Assembly: GCA_037447655.1 (NCBI GenBank)
Contig: JBBHKE010000087.1
Location: 25,601 to 85,239, forward strand
From: Zygnema cylindricum
Lineage: Eukaryota > Streptophyta > Zygnematophyceae > Zygnematales > Zygnemataceae
Length of the DNA: 59,639 nucleotides
Reading direction: 5' to 3'
Numbering within the stretch: position 1 is the stretch's first letter; the number at the start of each line of letters is the position of its first letter. Below the pieces are notes generated by a model. The model saw only the letters and a list, made by a program, of their open reading frames with translations, was not told the origin of the DNA and did not search any database. Positions 28,155 to 38,046 of this stretch are shown in pieces. The translations under genes and the position numbers were made by a program.

Positions 28155-30252
28155 ATCTTGTCTATGGCAATATATCTTTTGTTGAAGCTCTATCTTCTAT
28201 TTGTCTTCTCATCTATTTGAGGTAGCCATGGCTGCGTGCAAGTTCTCAGTGACTACGACAAGTAGGAGAACAATAAAATAACCATGGGTTGACTAAGGAG
28301 ATAAAATACCCTTTTTCAACCATCCCCTTATTTTCCAGTCTATCTTTTCTTTCAGTCCTCACTTCTCCCTACAAAATATTAATTTGGGAGAGGGAACCAG
28401 TTTATTCATCATATCTGCTACCATCTCTCCATCCGGTCTATATCCAAACGGTCTATATCTATATATCAAAACTAATTAACTTATCCTCAACCTTTTCTCT
28501 AATAAAGCTCAAACAAATATCCATATGCTTTGCTTTAAAGTGCTGTTTAGGATTTGGTGCAATTGCAATTTGAGCTTGATTATCACAAAATATCTTTTGT
28601 ATTCCACTCTTCATATATCCAAGTTCTTGAAGCAAAAATTTCACCCACATAAACTATTTCACAGCTGAACAAGAGCCCATATACTCAGCCTCTATGGTGG
28701 ACTGAGCAATCACCTTTTGTTTCTTATTGCTCCAACAGCAAGCCCCATTCCCAACATACAACATATACCCAGAAGTACACCTCCTCATTGGAGCATCCCC
28801 ATATCAAGCATCACTCTAAGTGGTGATGTTAGTGTTATCCCCTCCTAAATGCAACCACAGATCTCTCGTTCCTATTCTTGCAGTTGCTGCTTTATCAAGT
28901 CGAGTACAATTTACAAAGTATATCAAACTACCGACAACCTGTTTGTACAGAATAGTTTGCATAAATTGATTTCCCCAGGTCGTAACTCATTATCCAAGAT
29001 GAAGACTCCCTCTTCCAAGCTCCCCTCATTTCCCTTTTTTAACTCCATTGGAGTCGTACAACTATTTGTTTTATCCATTTGAAATTTTTCAAGCATATTT
29101 TCTACTGCTTTCTTTTGAGTTAGTCTTATCGTTTTCTTCTCTCTATCCCTCTCCATCTGAATTCTCAAAATATACTTTGCCTCCCTCAAGTCTTTCATTT
29201 CAAATCTACTATTTTGATCTTTATTCAATCTATTTATTTTCTTCATTGATTTACTCAACATAAGCAAATCGTCAACATAGATGACAATGAAAATTATACC
29301 TTCCTCGTCCTCAAATAGATAGATGGGATGATCCGAACTAATTCGGATATATCCCAAACTCGTCGAAAACTCGTTCAGCTTCTTGTTCTTTGGCGTGGAG
29401 CTTGCTTTTGTCTATAAAGAAACTTTATCAACCTGCACACCTTTCTTTATTCTCATTTCTCCACAAATTCTTCCGGTTGTCGCATGAAGATATCTTCTTC
29501 TAATTCTCCGTGTAAGAAAGCGGTTTTGATGTCCATCTGGTGCACCTCCATGTCTTTCGCTGCCGCTAGACAAAGTAGGATTCGGACGGAGGGAAATCTA
29601 TCAACCGGAGAGAAGGTCTCCTCATAATCGATTCCTTCCTTCTGTGTGAGCCCCTTTGCCACTAATCTGGCCTTGTATCGCTCGATAGTGTTATCCGGAT
29701 TGAGTTTCCAATTTGTTATCCACTTACATCCTTTCGGCTTTATGTCTGGAGGACAATCTACCAACTCCCATGTGTTTGCTTCCATATTGGAAGTCATCTC
29801 ATCATTAATAGCTGTCATCCATCTACTACGTTTCGGACTATTAACTGCTTCCGAGTAAGTCTGGGGTTCGCTCAAATGTGACAGCTTGGTTACCTTGTTG
29901 TTTACTTGTCTCTCTTAAAGTCTCTTGCTACTTCTCCTTCCTCCTTCAAACTCTGACGTTGGAATGGAGGGTAATCTTGGATTTTTGCGAACAACTTCAA
30001 CCTCTCCCCTATCCATGGAGTCCATCTCCAGACTTCATCATCCATTTTTGGTCTTTACTCGTTTTCTTCCTCGATTTGGACCGGAAGTTGTGACTCCAAG
30101 AGAGGGTCACTCTCAATCAGTTTTTCTTCTTCCTCTGCAAAGTCAGGCTGTACCAGAGTTTGGTTAGTAGAATTTGAATCTAACTCACTTTCTGATTCAA
30201 TTCTAACTCTAACCGGTTTAGTGTACTTAAAGGGATCTATGGAAATCAAAAG
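28155..30252 (-). mobile_element. Copia-C: 3' part of a Copia retrotransposon (minus strand)
   Basis: Reading right to left: the linker between integrase and reverse transcriptase, reverse transcriptase, RNase H, a polypurine tract (AAAATAAGGGGA, about 28323-28334) and a short putative 3' LTR starting TGGTTGAAAAAGG at 28322 and ending near 28155. The 5' LTR, gag, protease and integrase are missing. The right edge at 30252 joins the 5' flank of gene copy 4, and the left edge sits in intron 2 of gene copy 3. The LTR's left boundary is uncertain by several bases. Confidence 0.75.
28459..30240 (-). pseudogene. Copia-C pol remnant: reverse transcriptase and RNase H
   Basis: The reverse transcriptase start is clear (TYSEAVNSPKRSRWMTAINDEM, CKWITNWKLNPDNTIERYKARLVAKG, HQMDIKTAFLHGELEEDIFM). 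The catalytic box appears as IVIYVDDLLM in the next segment. RNase H ends with IFCDNQAQIAIAPNP and KAKHMDICLSFIREKVED, typical of Copia. Between the two reverse transcriptase segments (29357-29452) the frame is broken and the YGLKQ-type motif is altered to YRQKQAPRQ. Further stops lie upstream of the reverse transcriptase (a TAA near 29910). These proteins would copy element RNA into DNA; here they are inactive relics. Confidence 0.85.
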
Positions 30253-30716
30253 ATGACGCGTGTCAAATTCGATCGTAATTTTCAAATTCTCTTTTCGATT
30301 CATCAAATTTTAGCGTCGTTCAATCTGCACCTCGTCTGAACTGCTGCCATGTGTCCAAAAGCTGTCGGTCGCTCAGTCTGCCGACCATAAGATTCCTTAA
30401 TGGCACTCTACGTGAGCCCACCGACAAACCGTTCTGCTACTGTACTGTAGAATCTAGCCAAATGCTACATAGTAAATACCTTTCCCACAAAAAGTTTAAT
30501 CCTTCGTCACTGTTATCGCAGAATTATTTGCGCCATTGCATATCTTCTGTCTTCAAGTCCCTAGTTTCACTCACAAAATTTGTCTTCTTGCGGCTAATCT
30601 TGCCCGCGGCCGGACCGAGGACTTCGTAAAAACAAAGAAATAAGAATATTCGACTCTCGCAGAAAATCCACACGGCCTTCTCTTCTCTTCCTTTGTCCGT
30701 TTTCTTCTTTCCGAAA
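30253..30716 (+). promoter_or_regulatory. 5' flank of gene copy 4
   Basis: Counterpart of 20992-21458, beginning just inside the Copia-C junction with CGTGTCAAATTCGATCG. Contains the same TTGCCCGCGGCCGGAC and CGACTCTCGCAGAAAATCC landmarks before the ATG. Probably an orphaned promoter and 5' UTR. Confidence 0.45.
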
Positions 30717-30926
30717 ATGGCGATTTTCAACCGTGTGGCTTTGCCGGCTGCGGCTCTTTTTTTGTCAATTCTTTTTGTGAGTTACGGCGCTTCTATCGCA
30801 GCTTTCGCAGAGCGTTCCGTCGCTCGAGTGGAAATGGTTTATCTTTTAGCGACGATGGGACGGACGTCGTTCGATACGGCGAATGTGATGCTGGTGGGAG
30901 AGATAGCCCAACTGAGAGGTCAGGAA

Positions 30927-30957
<31 letters not shown>

Positions 30958-31016
30958 ACAGTACAGGATTCCCTCTCTCTCCCCGTCGCTTTTCTCTCCC
31001 TGCCCCTCCCTCTACC
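30717..31016 (+). pseudogene. Eight-Cys family, copy 4: exon 1 and start of intron 1
   Basis: ATG at 30717 starts MAIFNRVALPAAALFLSIL, a signal peptide like that of copy 2. The exon runs to the GAG|GTCAGG donor at 30918 and is exactly 202 nt, as in the intact copies. The following CT tract is short (about 28 bp) and pyrimidine-rich sequence continues to 31016, where LTR-A is inserted. Exons 2 and 3 are not found downstream. If unspliced, it would encode a 70-residue peptide. Confidence 0.75.
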
Positions 31017-32357
31017 TGTTGATATTTGAGTATTTTCTAGGTCTTTATAAGGATAGAAAAAGAGTAGAAGCAGTCTGCCTCTGACTCCCTTCTCCAAGCC
31101 CCCACACTTGTTGTAGTCACTGAAGGCTGGAAAGGGAGCTAGAGCCATGGCTGCCTAAGCTCTCCAGAGAGACAGGTATAGATAAATGTAGACTTACTAA
31201 AAAGAATGTTGACGGACCCAGGAATTGATCCTGGTCCCTTCCAGCCGTCAAGTCACCCGTAGCCGGTAGCTCTAACCGTTAAGTCTAGGAATGGTGTTAC
31301 ATTATATAGGGATTTTTAAGTATATAAATTGTTACACGTAGATTAATTCGATTAACGGGAAATAGATACTCAAGTGCATAGATACAGTTTTATTTAGTAC
31401 GGATTACGATACAGGGACGGAACGAATAACGCGCATTTGTTTCGCTATCGAAACAAATACCGACACCAATTTTCGACGGCTAAAATTGAATGCCGGTTTA
31501 AATCGGACAGCCGCAATAAATGCCGAGATCGCGGAATAGGTTTTTTTTTGGCGTTTGCGGACATCACCACTCCCAATGACACGTGGCGACTTCCTATAGG
31601 TTACAGAATCTCCGGAACGGAACATAACATATCTGGATGTGACAAATGTCACATTAAAGCATCATCGTACAACATCCGTACAGAAAGTACTCCGGCGCCT
31701 GTACTTTCTATACGATACTGTTTTTCTGACCTGGCGCCACGTGGAGGGATAAGATTTGGAAGCATGAATTCTGGGGATTGTAGGAACAAATCTGGATATG
31801 GCACTTGTCGACATTTTAGCCATGTCGTACGATTGCCGTACAAAAGGTACACCGGCACCTGTACCTTTATGTACTTTACAGTCTTGTTATTGGTTCGTAA
31901 CTTAGTAATAAGGGGCTTAGAGAGGGGTTTTAGGACTTAGAATCTTTCTGGTAGGTAGCTGCCTCTCCCAGAGAGCACCTTGTATAAATGGCAAACTTTG
32001 GCCAGCCATAACTATCAATTCAGTTGACCATTTTCAGTGACTCTTTTTGCTGCGGACTCAAGAGAGTCCACGCTACATAGAGGTGTAGTCAGTCAGACTA
32101 TTTGCCTGCCAGGGTGGCTGCATTTCTAGGGGAAAGTCAAAGTGGGTGATTGAGTCAAAAACTCATATTCTAACTTTGCATTTTGTGGTGGAACTGAGCA
32201 CACAGAAAGTCTTATTTCACAGGGGTGAAGCTGTAATGGGGTTCTGATTGTCAAGGGGTCAATCATTTGGGTTTGTATAAACTTGGAGTCGGCACTATCT
32301 AGATTAGCTTCTTTTGATCTGCGAATTCTGTGTGGCAATGGAGCCCATAGAATTTCA
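31017..32357 (+). repeat. 5' LTR of LTR-A
   Basis: 1341 bp, from TGTTGATATTTGAG to ATAGAATTTCA. A TATAAAT at 31983-31989 with following transcribed-type sequence is a likely core promoter and is kept in the other two LTR copies. The last 20 bp already contain the first ATG of gag (32338). The CTACC at 31012-31016 would be the target duplication; its partner is not visible because the 3' LTR end is displaced. Confidence 0.85.
31211..31290 (-). other. tRNA-like segment inside the LTR (antisense)
   Basis: On the minus strand it contains AACGGTTAGAGC, resembling a D-arm/box A, and CCAGGATCAATTCCTGG, a perfect 5-bp T-stem with a 7-base loop similar to box B. GTCCGTC then stands where the acceptor 3' strand would be. 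No 5' acceptor partner or normal anticodon arm is evident, so it is not a functional tRNA. The same segment recurs at 34406-34485 and, degraded, at about 57841-57925. Confidence 0.45.
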
Positions 32358-34176
32358 GGTTATGGGCCCACCATCTAGGGTGCCTATGTTCGATGGAATA
32401 GACTTCACTTATTGGGAGTTTACGATGGAGGGATTGCTTTTCGAGAAGCACTTATGGGGAATTGTTTCGGGACAAGTGAGATGTTCGCCACTTGGCTTTG
32501 GAGGAGCTTACCACGGAGAATTATCTGAGGCTGCCCATAATATCAACCAGAGTTCAGATGCAACGGAAGGTGAAGGGAAAAACCTTGCCGTGGATAAGGA
32601 ATTGGGGGAAAAGGTCAAAGGGACACCTATGGTGAGGGGAGCTAGGCTTTCAGCTATGGTACCACTTGTAGGGATTAAAACTGAAGAAAATGATAGAAAA
32701 ATATGGGATTACAAAAACACTATAGCAAAGCATCTCATACTTAGAAACGTGTCTAAGTCTATAGCTATCACTCTTATAAACTTAAGGAAGTCTTTAGAGA
32801 TATGGGAAGCACTAATTCAGATTTATAAGAGTGAGACTATACAGAGGCAGCAGTTAGTAAAACAAGAAATAGAGGCCAATGTTTATAAAGGTGGAAACAT
32901 GATAGAGTTTTGCAATGATATTGCTGCGTTATATGTTGAGCTTGCTAGCGCGGGATATGTAGAATCTGAGGAGAGAAATATTAATACACTAATAATGAAA
33001 CTCCCAGATGAGTACGAAGACATCATTTACCGTATGCAGGAAATGGATGGCTCCTCGAGGACTTGGAGCGTTACCATGGGGATAACACTTGTGAGGGAAA
33101 GCACTTTGGAGCTTCGTAGGGGAAGTGAAAGGGTGATTGCATTTACAGCTGGTGGTGACTAACGGAAGTGTGATGTGAGGAACGACGATGAAGAGCGGAA
33201 GCGTGATGAGAGGAAGAAAGACAAAGGTAAACCTTATCGGAACTTTGGTGGAAAACGAGGGAGAAGAAAAGAAAGAAGAGCTTTGAAAAAGGGTGTTTGC
33301 TTCTTTTGTTGGAAACCGGGTCATTATATGGAGGAATGCCCTTGTTTGGAAGAACTTAGAAGTTGGAGTGTGAATGAGGAGGAAGAAGGGGAAGAGGAGA
33401 AAGAGGATGAAGAAATCTTGGAGCTTCTTCACATCGGTAGAATGGAGAAGAGAGAAAAGTACACAGAAATTCCACGAATGCAACAGTGTGCTTTTGGAGG
33501 TATAAAGGAAGTAAAGAGAGAGGAGTGTAAAATGGATGAATTAGAAATGAGAAAGTCAGATCTAGGATCCATAAGTGAAAACGGGAAAGATAAAACTAAT
33601 GAGAATAATTTCATAGATATTTTGGAAACAGAAAACTGGTTGGAAAGGGAGACTTCAGCGGATTTCGAGGAAAGGGGAGAAGTGAAACTCGAAGGGGTTT
33701 TAAAGGATAGGGGAGAAGAGGAATATTTAATGAAAGGTTTAGGGGAGGAGAAATATTTATTGGGAATAAATTTAGAAAGTGAGAGTGGAAAGTTGTACGT
33801 GGGAGAGAGTGAGGAAAGTTCAATTTTTGGGGGTAATGGGTTTGACATCACTAAAGGGAGTGATGGCATTTATGAAGGTGTGCCTGTAAAAGGGTTAACA
33901 TTTGGGTGTGTGTTGCAGATTGGAGATGGGGCTGGTTGTTTGAATTGCAAGAGGGAAAGTGGATTTAGTGTGGATGACAAAGAAATGAGGTGGATAAAAT
34001 CTTTGCTCGAATTTATGATAAGTGGGATGCTAAATGAAATGTGTGATGCAATTATTATTTCATTTCATCTAATGCATTGTTTTAAATACGAGAGTATTTT
34101 TCTTAAAAGGAAAAAAAAGAAAAAGAAAAAGAAAAAGGAAAAAGGGGAGGGAGTGTTTTGTTTAGTTTGTTTGTAA
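32338..34176 (+). pseudogene. LTR-A gag with one in-frame stop and a long acidic tail
   Basis: The first ATG (32338) lies in the LTR; a second (32362) lies inside the primer-binding site and may be the true start, since it gives MGPPSRVPMFDGIDFTYWEF, close to Copia Gag N-termini. About 275 codons on, a TAA at 33160-33162 interrupts. The same frame then continues for 337 codons with a basic stretch and a zinc knuckle CFFCWKPGHYMEEC (CX2CX4HX4C). Beyond the knuckle come about 270 residues rich in Glu and Lys, ending in a poly-Lys run, with no protease motif. Gag would coat element RNA into particles. The stop could be a late mutation or a read-through site; I favour mutation. Confidence 0.75.
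32358..32373 (+). promoter_or_regulatory. Primer-binding site for a half initiator tRNA-Met
   Basis: GGTTATGGGCCCACCA starts at the first base after the LTR. Its complement equals the anticodon arm of plant initiator tRNA-Met (TGGTGGGCCCATAACC, recalled from memory), with the CAT anticodon inside. Priming by an internally cleaved initiator tRNA is established for Drosophila copia. Copia-B in this window uses the usual tRNA 3' end instead. Confidence 0.75.
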
Positions 34177-34197
34177 GAGTTGAAAGGAAGTAGACTA

Positions 34198-34211
34198 GAA
34201 AATAAGGGGAG
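34198..34211 (+). promoter_or_regulatory. Polypurine tract of LTR-A
   Basis: GAAAATAAGGGGAG directly precedes the 3' LTR start TGTTGATATT and would prime plus-strand synthesis. Copia-C has the near-identical AAAATAAGGGGA before its LTR. Confidence 0.85.
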
Positions 34212-35390
34212 TGTTGATATTTGAGTATTTTCTAGGTCTTTATAAGGATAGAAAAAGAGTAGAAGCAGTCTGCCTCTGACTCCCTTCTCCAAGCCCCCAC
34301 ACTTGTTGTAGTCACTGAAGGCTGGAAAGGGAGCTAGAGCCATGGCTGCCTAAGCTCTCCAGAGAGACAGGTATAGATAAATGTAGACTTACTAAAAAGA
34401 ATGTTGACGGACCTAGGAATTGATCCTGGTCCCTTCCAGCCGTCAAGTCACCCGTAGCCGGTAGCTCTAACCGTTAAGTCTAGGAATGGTGTTACATTAT
34501 ATAGGGATTTTTAAGTATATAAATTGTTACACGTAGATTAATTCGATTAACGGAAAATGGATACTCAAGTGCATAGATACAGTTTTATTTAGTACGGATT
34601 ACGATACGGGGACGGAACGAATACCGCGCATTTGTTTCTCTATCGAAACAAATACCGGCACCAATTTTCGACGGCTAAAATTGAATGCCGGTTTAAATCG
34701 GACAGCCGCAATAAACGCCGAGATCGCGGAATAGGTTTTTCTTTGGCGTTTGCGGACATCACCACTCCCAATGACAAGTGGCGATATCCTACAGGTTGCA
34801 GAATCTTCGGAACGGAACATAACATATCCGGATGTGACAAATGTCACATTAAAGCATCATCGTACAACATCAATACAGAAAGTACTTCGGCGCCTGTACT
34901 TTCTATACGGTACCGTTTTTCTGACCTGGCGCCACGTGGAGGGATAAGATTTGGAAGCATGAATTCTGGGGATTGTAGGAACAAATCTGGATATGGCACT
35001 TGTCGACAATTTAGCAATGTCGTACGATGGCCGTACAAAAGGTACACTGGCACGTGTACCTTTATGTACTTTACAGTCTTGTTATTGGTTCGTACCTTAG
35101 TACTAGGGGGCTTAGAGAGGGGTTTTAGGACTTATAATATTTCTGGTAGGTAGCTGCCTCTCCCAGAGAGCACCTTGTATAAATGGCAAACTTTGGCCAG
35201 CCATAACTATCAATTCAGTTGACGATTTTCAGTGATTCTTTTTGCAGCGGACTCAGGGGAGTCCAGGCTACATAGGGGTGTAGTCGGTCAGACTATTTGC
35301 TTGCCAGGGTGGCTGCATTTCTAGGGGAAAGTCAAAGTGGGTGAATGTGTCCAAAACTCATATTCTAACTTTGCATTCTGTGGTGGAACT
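34212..35390 (+). repeat. 3' LTR of LTR-A, truncated by Copia-B
   Basis: Aligns without length change to the first 1179 bp of the 5' LTR and then stops at GTGGTGGAACT. The missing 162 bp should lie beyond the 3' end of Copia-B. TATAAAT at 35178-35184. Confidence 0.9.
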
Positions 35391-36070
35391 TGTTACGATT
35401 CAATGTGGAGAATCGAAAGCGCGCGATATGGTGATTCGCGTAGCGCAAGTATGATTACGCGATGTATGTTGATGTCGCAATACTTTGTGATACTTTGGTA
35501 CTTTTCGGTTTGCGTTGACGATTCGGTCTAAGTACGGATGTTAACGGTACTGTACCATACGATTGAAAGTATGTGCCGTACCATACATTTGTAGTATGTA
35601 CGTTTGGCGTTTCGTGCGCGCACGGCGCACAAAAGTTATTGTTTGAAGTTTCGTGGCGTACAGCGCATGAAAAGAATTATACGAAGTTTCGTAGCATACA
35701 GCGCACGAAACGAAATGTTTCTTCTCTTCACTTCTCGAAGGAGAAAAGCGCCTGCCATTTTTTTTGCGTGCTTTCTTCTTCCCGTGCGCCTTCCTCCGAA
35801 GGCGCCTACTACGCTTTTATCTATCGTGCACGGCACGTCTTCAGAGCAGCTATATAAGCTAGATTGCTTAGCTGCAGAACATATCCTGGACTTAGCTTTG
35901 GATCAATTCACTTGGGTTGATAGAGTGAAAGTGTGAAGAGTGAGAGGAAAGGGAAAAAGCCTTGTAAAAAGGCTTCGGCCATTTTGTTATAAATATATAT
36001 ATTTTGTGGCCAATTGTGTGTGTATTCTTTTGTGCTTCCGCTGCATACCACCTTTGTGGTATTTCTTACA
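35391..36070 (+). repeat. 5' LTR of Copia-B
   Basis: Starts TGTTACGATTCAATG and ends GGTATTTCTTACA; TG...CA termini. A TATA-like TATATAAG lies at 35851-35858, and the leader runs into a tRNA-Met-type primer-binding site two bases after the LTR. Confidence 0.8.
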
Positions 36071-36815
36071 TTTGGTATCGGAGCAGGTTATAGCTCCCCT
36101 CAAAGTGGCGAGTGTAGACGCCATGGGGAAGAACAAAAATAAGTCTTCTCCATTTACCCCTTCCTCATCTTCCTTCACTCCATTGGAAACCGAGGATCCA
36201 CCGGATCCCCCTCAGGCTGCGGCCGAGGCCAGTTTCGGTTTTAATGTTCCTCCTCCATTTGTTCCCCCCAAGCAAGAGACTAGTGGTGGAAGCGGTGTCG
36301 CCGAGGAACGATTGAGCTCCCAATTTGACAAGCTCCTCATTCTCATGGAGCAGCGGTTCTCGGATATCGAACGCAAGATATTGAATCCGGTTCGAGGAAA
36401 TCCGGAACCTGATCCGAATGGTGATGATCCCGGTGGAGATGACGACAATGATGCTTTGAAGAAAGATTTTGGAAAAGGGAAAATCTTCGTCAGCAATGAT
36501 TCGGATTTGGATGACGAGGATGAACAAGAGAATTTATACTCGATGCTAGGGAAAACAGTCGTTTTTAATGGGAGTAATTATGCTTCGTGGAAGAAGTACA
36601 TCAAGACACAATTAATGTTGCGTCATCTTTGGAAGGTGGTTATTGGCGAGGAGGTGCTTCCAGACTTCGATCGAAAAGCTCGGAGAACGTGGAAGAGAAA
36701 GAACCTTGCGGCCATTGCTGGGCTCATGCAGTCATGTGCTCCATCCATTCATGATCACTTCCTTACTCACGGATCTGCCCACGAATGTTGGAGATCGCTC
36801 GAGGTGCTTCGTATT
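35391..36815 (+). mobile_element. Copia-B: 5' part of a Copia retrotransposon
   Basis: LTR 35391-36070 (TGTTACGATT ... TTTCTTACA, 680 bp) with TATATAAG at 35851-35858. It is followed by TGGTATCGGAGC (36073-36084), matching the 3' end of initiator tRNA-Met with one change, and by gag. Similarity ends near 36815, shortly before the assembly gap, and no pol or 3' LTR is seen. It is inserted in the 3' LTR of LTR-A and is therefore younger. Confidence 0.85.
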
Positions 36816-36836
36816 AATGAGGGTAATTTTTGCTGA
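36123..36836 (+). pseudogene. Copia-B gag, 3'-truncated
   Basis: ATG at 36123 starts MGKNKNKSSPFTPSSS, a Pro/Ser-rich head. An acidic stretch (DPNGDDPGGDDDND) follows, and then the Copia Gag core VFNGSNYASWKKYIKTQLML ... LWKVVIGEE ... HGSAHECWRSLEVL. This corresponds to the UBN2/retrotransposon-gag region. The reading departs from Gag after RSLEVL and meets TGA at 36834, so the zinc knuckle and pol are lost. Gag would package the element's RNA. Confidence 0.8.
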
Positions 36837-36850
36837 CAAAAAGGTCCGTA

Positions 36851-36860
36851 NNNNNNNNNN
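36851..36860. other. Assembly gap (10 N)
   Basis: Ten N bases. Copia-B ends just before it and the expected remainder of LTR-A does not follow it, so the join or its size may be wrong. Confidence 1.
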
Positions 36861-38046
36861 GGTATAACCGCAAGCAACTTTTTAATCACATATTCCCACC
36901 TGAAGGTAATCTGTTGGGTAGTACATTTAATGCCCTCTGTACGAGTCATTAATTACCTCCGCTGGTACAGATATTATCTCTGCTGGTACAGATATTACTT
37001 CCACTCGTACAGATATTGCGTTCTGACATTGCATTCGAAGATTCTTTCTAGATTTTAAGCATCGAATATTAACCTACGTGTTACCAACCAGAATGAGCCA
37101 CGCAGGTTTACAGACGCGACCTAATGGAAGGCACGCCCTTCAGTAAAATTTTCCGTACAATTACTGGGACGTCTAATGGAAGTCCACCCTTATACACTAA
37201 TTTTTCAACGAACGCCAATATGGGTACAGCTGATTTGTCGAGAGGATATTCACAGTAATACAGGTAAGGGTACAAATATTGACAATTCGTTCACTGTCGC
37301 ATACTTACACTCTAATTAATTCCTAACTCTAATTTCAGTTACGCGACAAATAAATGTACACTAAAACAGGTACAAATACGAAATCTTTTAAATCGTACAC
37401 AGAGTCGTGGTTGTATCCTATTTATCCGTACTTGTATAATTAAAAAGTACATTTTTATATGCAACGACACGTTCCGTACTCCACACTAATAAAAAATACA
37501 TTAATTTAAATGGTATACACTAACTGCTCTACTCGTAATTAGCGTACAGGAAAAACTAGTATCATTTATCCTATTTTAGGTAAAACCCTCAAAATTTTGG
37601 GGCGCCGAATTAGTGTTCAACACGCTAAATAGTAAATACGATCGACGGTGTATCGTATATACGAAATAAATAAATAATATTTATTTTCCACGCCGGTTTA
37701 GAAGTCCCTAGAACGTTGACCAAGATACCAAAAAAAACCAAACACGTGTGAAATCTCCCACAATATTTTTGCAGGGGCCGCGGTTACATTGCGGCAACAC
37801 GTGGCAAAGGAATTCTAACAGGTACGTGTCTGCCAGCTGTCTTTAATTATATTACTTCCATCGATTCATAATCTGGCATGTATGGCATCGAAATTGTACG
37901 GATAGCCACCCATGCAGATTAGGGTTTATTCCCATTCAGCGGCTTTAAGGGTCACATAATAATTGAAGTGCACAGATCTTGGCCGTACGATCACCTTTCG
38001 CGCCAGCGTCATACGGACAATTATCTCTCTCTTCTTTACTCTCTGC
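36861..38046. other. Intergenic DNA after the gap
   Basis: No gene found. Holds a short degraded MITE (37518-37650) and otherwise AT-rich sequence. Confidence 0.5.
37518..37650. mobile_element. TA-flanked MITE M8 (short, degraded)
   Basis: The left end CACTAAC...CTCGTAATTAGCGTA and right end CGATCGACGGTG are diverged versions of the family ends, with TA on each side. Internal deletion leaves about 133 bp. Confidence 0.45.

Larger units (their letters stand above)
31017..35390 (+). mobile_element. LTR-A: Gag-only (TR-GAG-like) LTR retrotransposon
   Basis: The 5' LTR is 31017-32357 and the 3' LTR starts at 34212 after a polypurine tract. The 3' LTR is cut at 35390 by Copia-B. Internal DNA is only about 1.85 kb and encodes a Gag-like protein with a Copia-type N-terminal region and one zinc knuckle. 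There is no protease, integrase, reverse transcriptase or RNase H. The LTR boundary was fixed with the solo LTR at 57660-58955, which has TG...CA ends and a perfect 5-bp target duplication. The two LTRs differ at about 45 of 1179 aligned positions by eye (about 4 percent), so insertion is not recent. It sits in intron 1 of gene copy 4. Movement would need proteins from another element. Confidence 0.85.

Noticed and set aside
28289-28573. Plus-strand frames over Copia-C
   Set aside because: They are antisense shadows of the minus-strand reverse transcriptase and RNase H.
31211-31290. Functional tRNA gene
   Set aside because: A T-arm is clear but the acceptor stem lacks its 5' partner and no normal anticodon arm is seen; it is part of an LTR.
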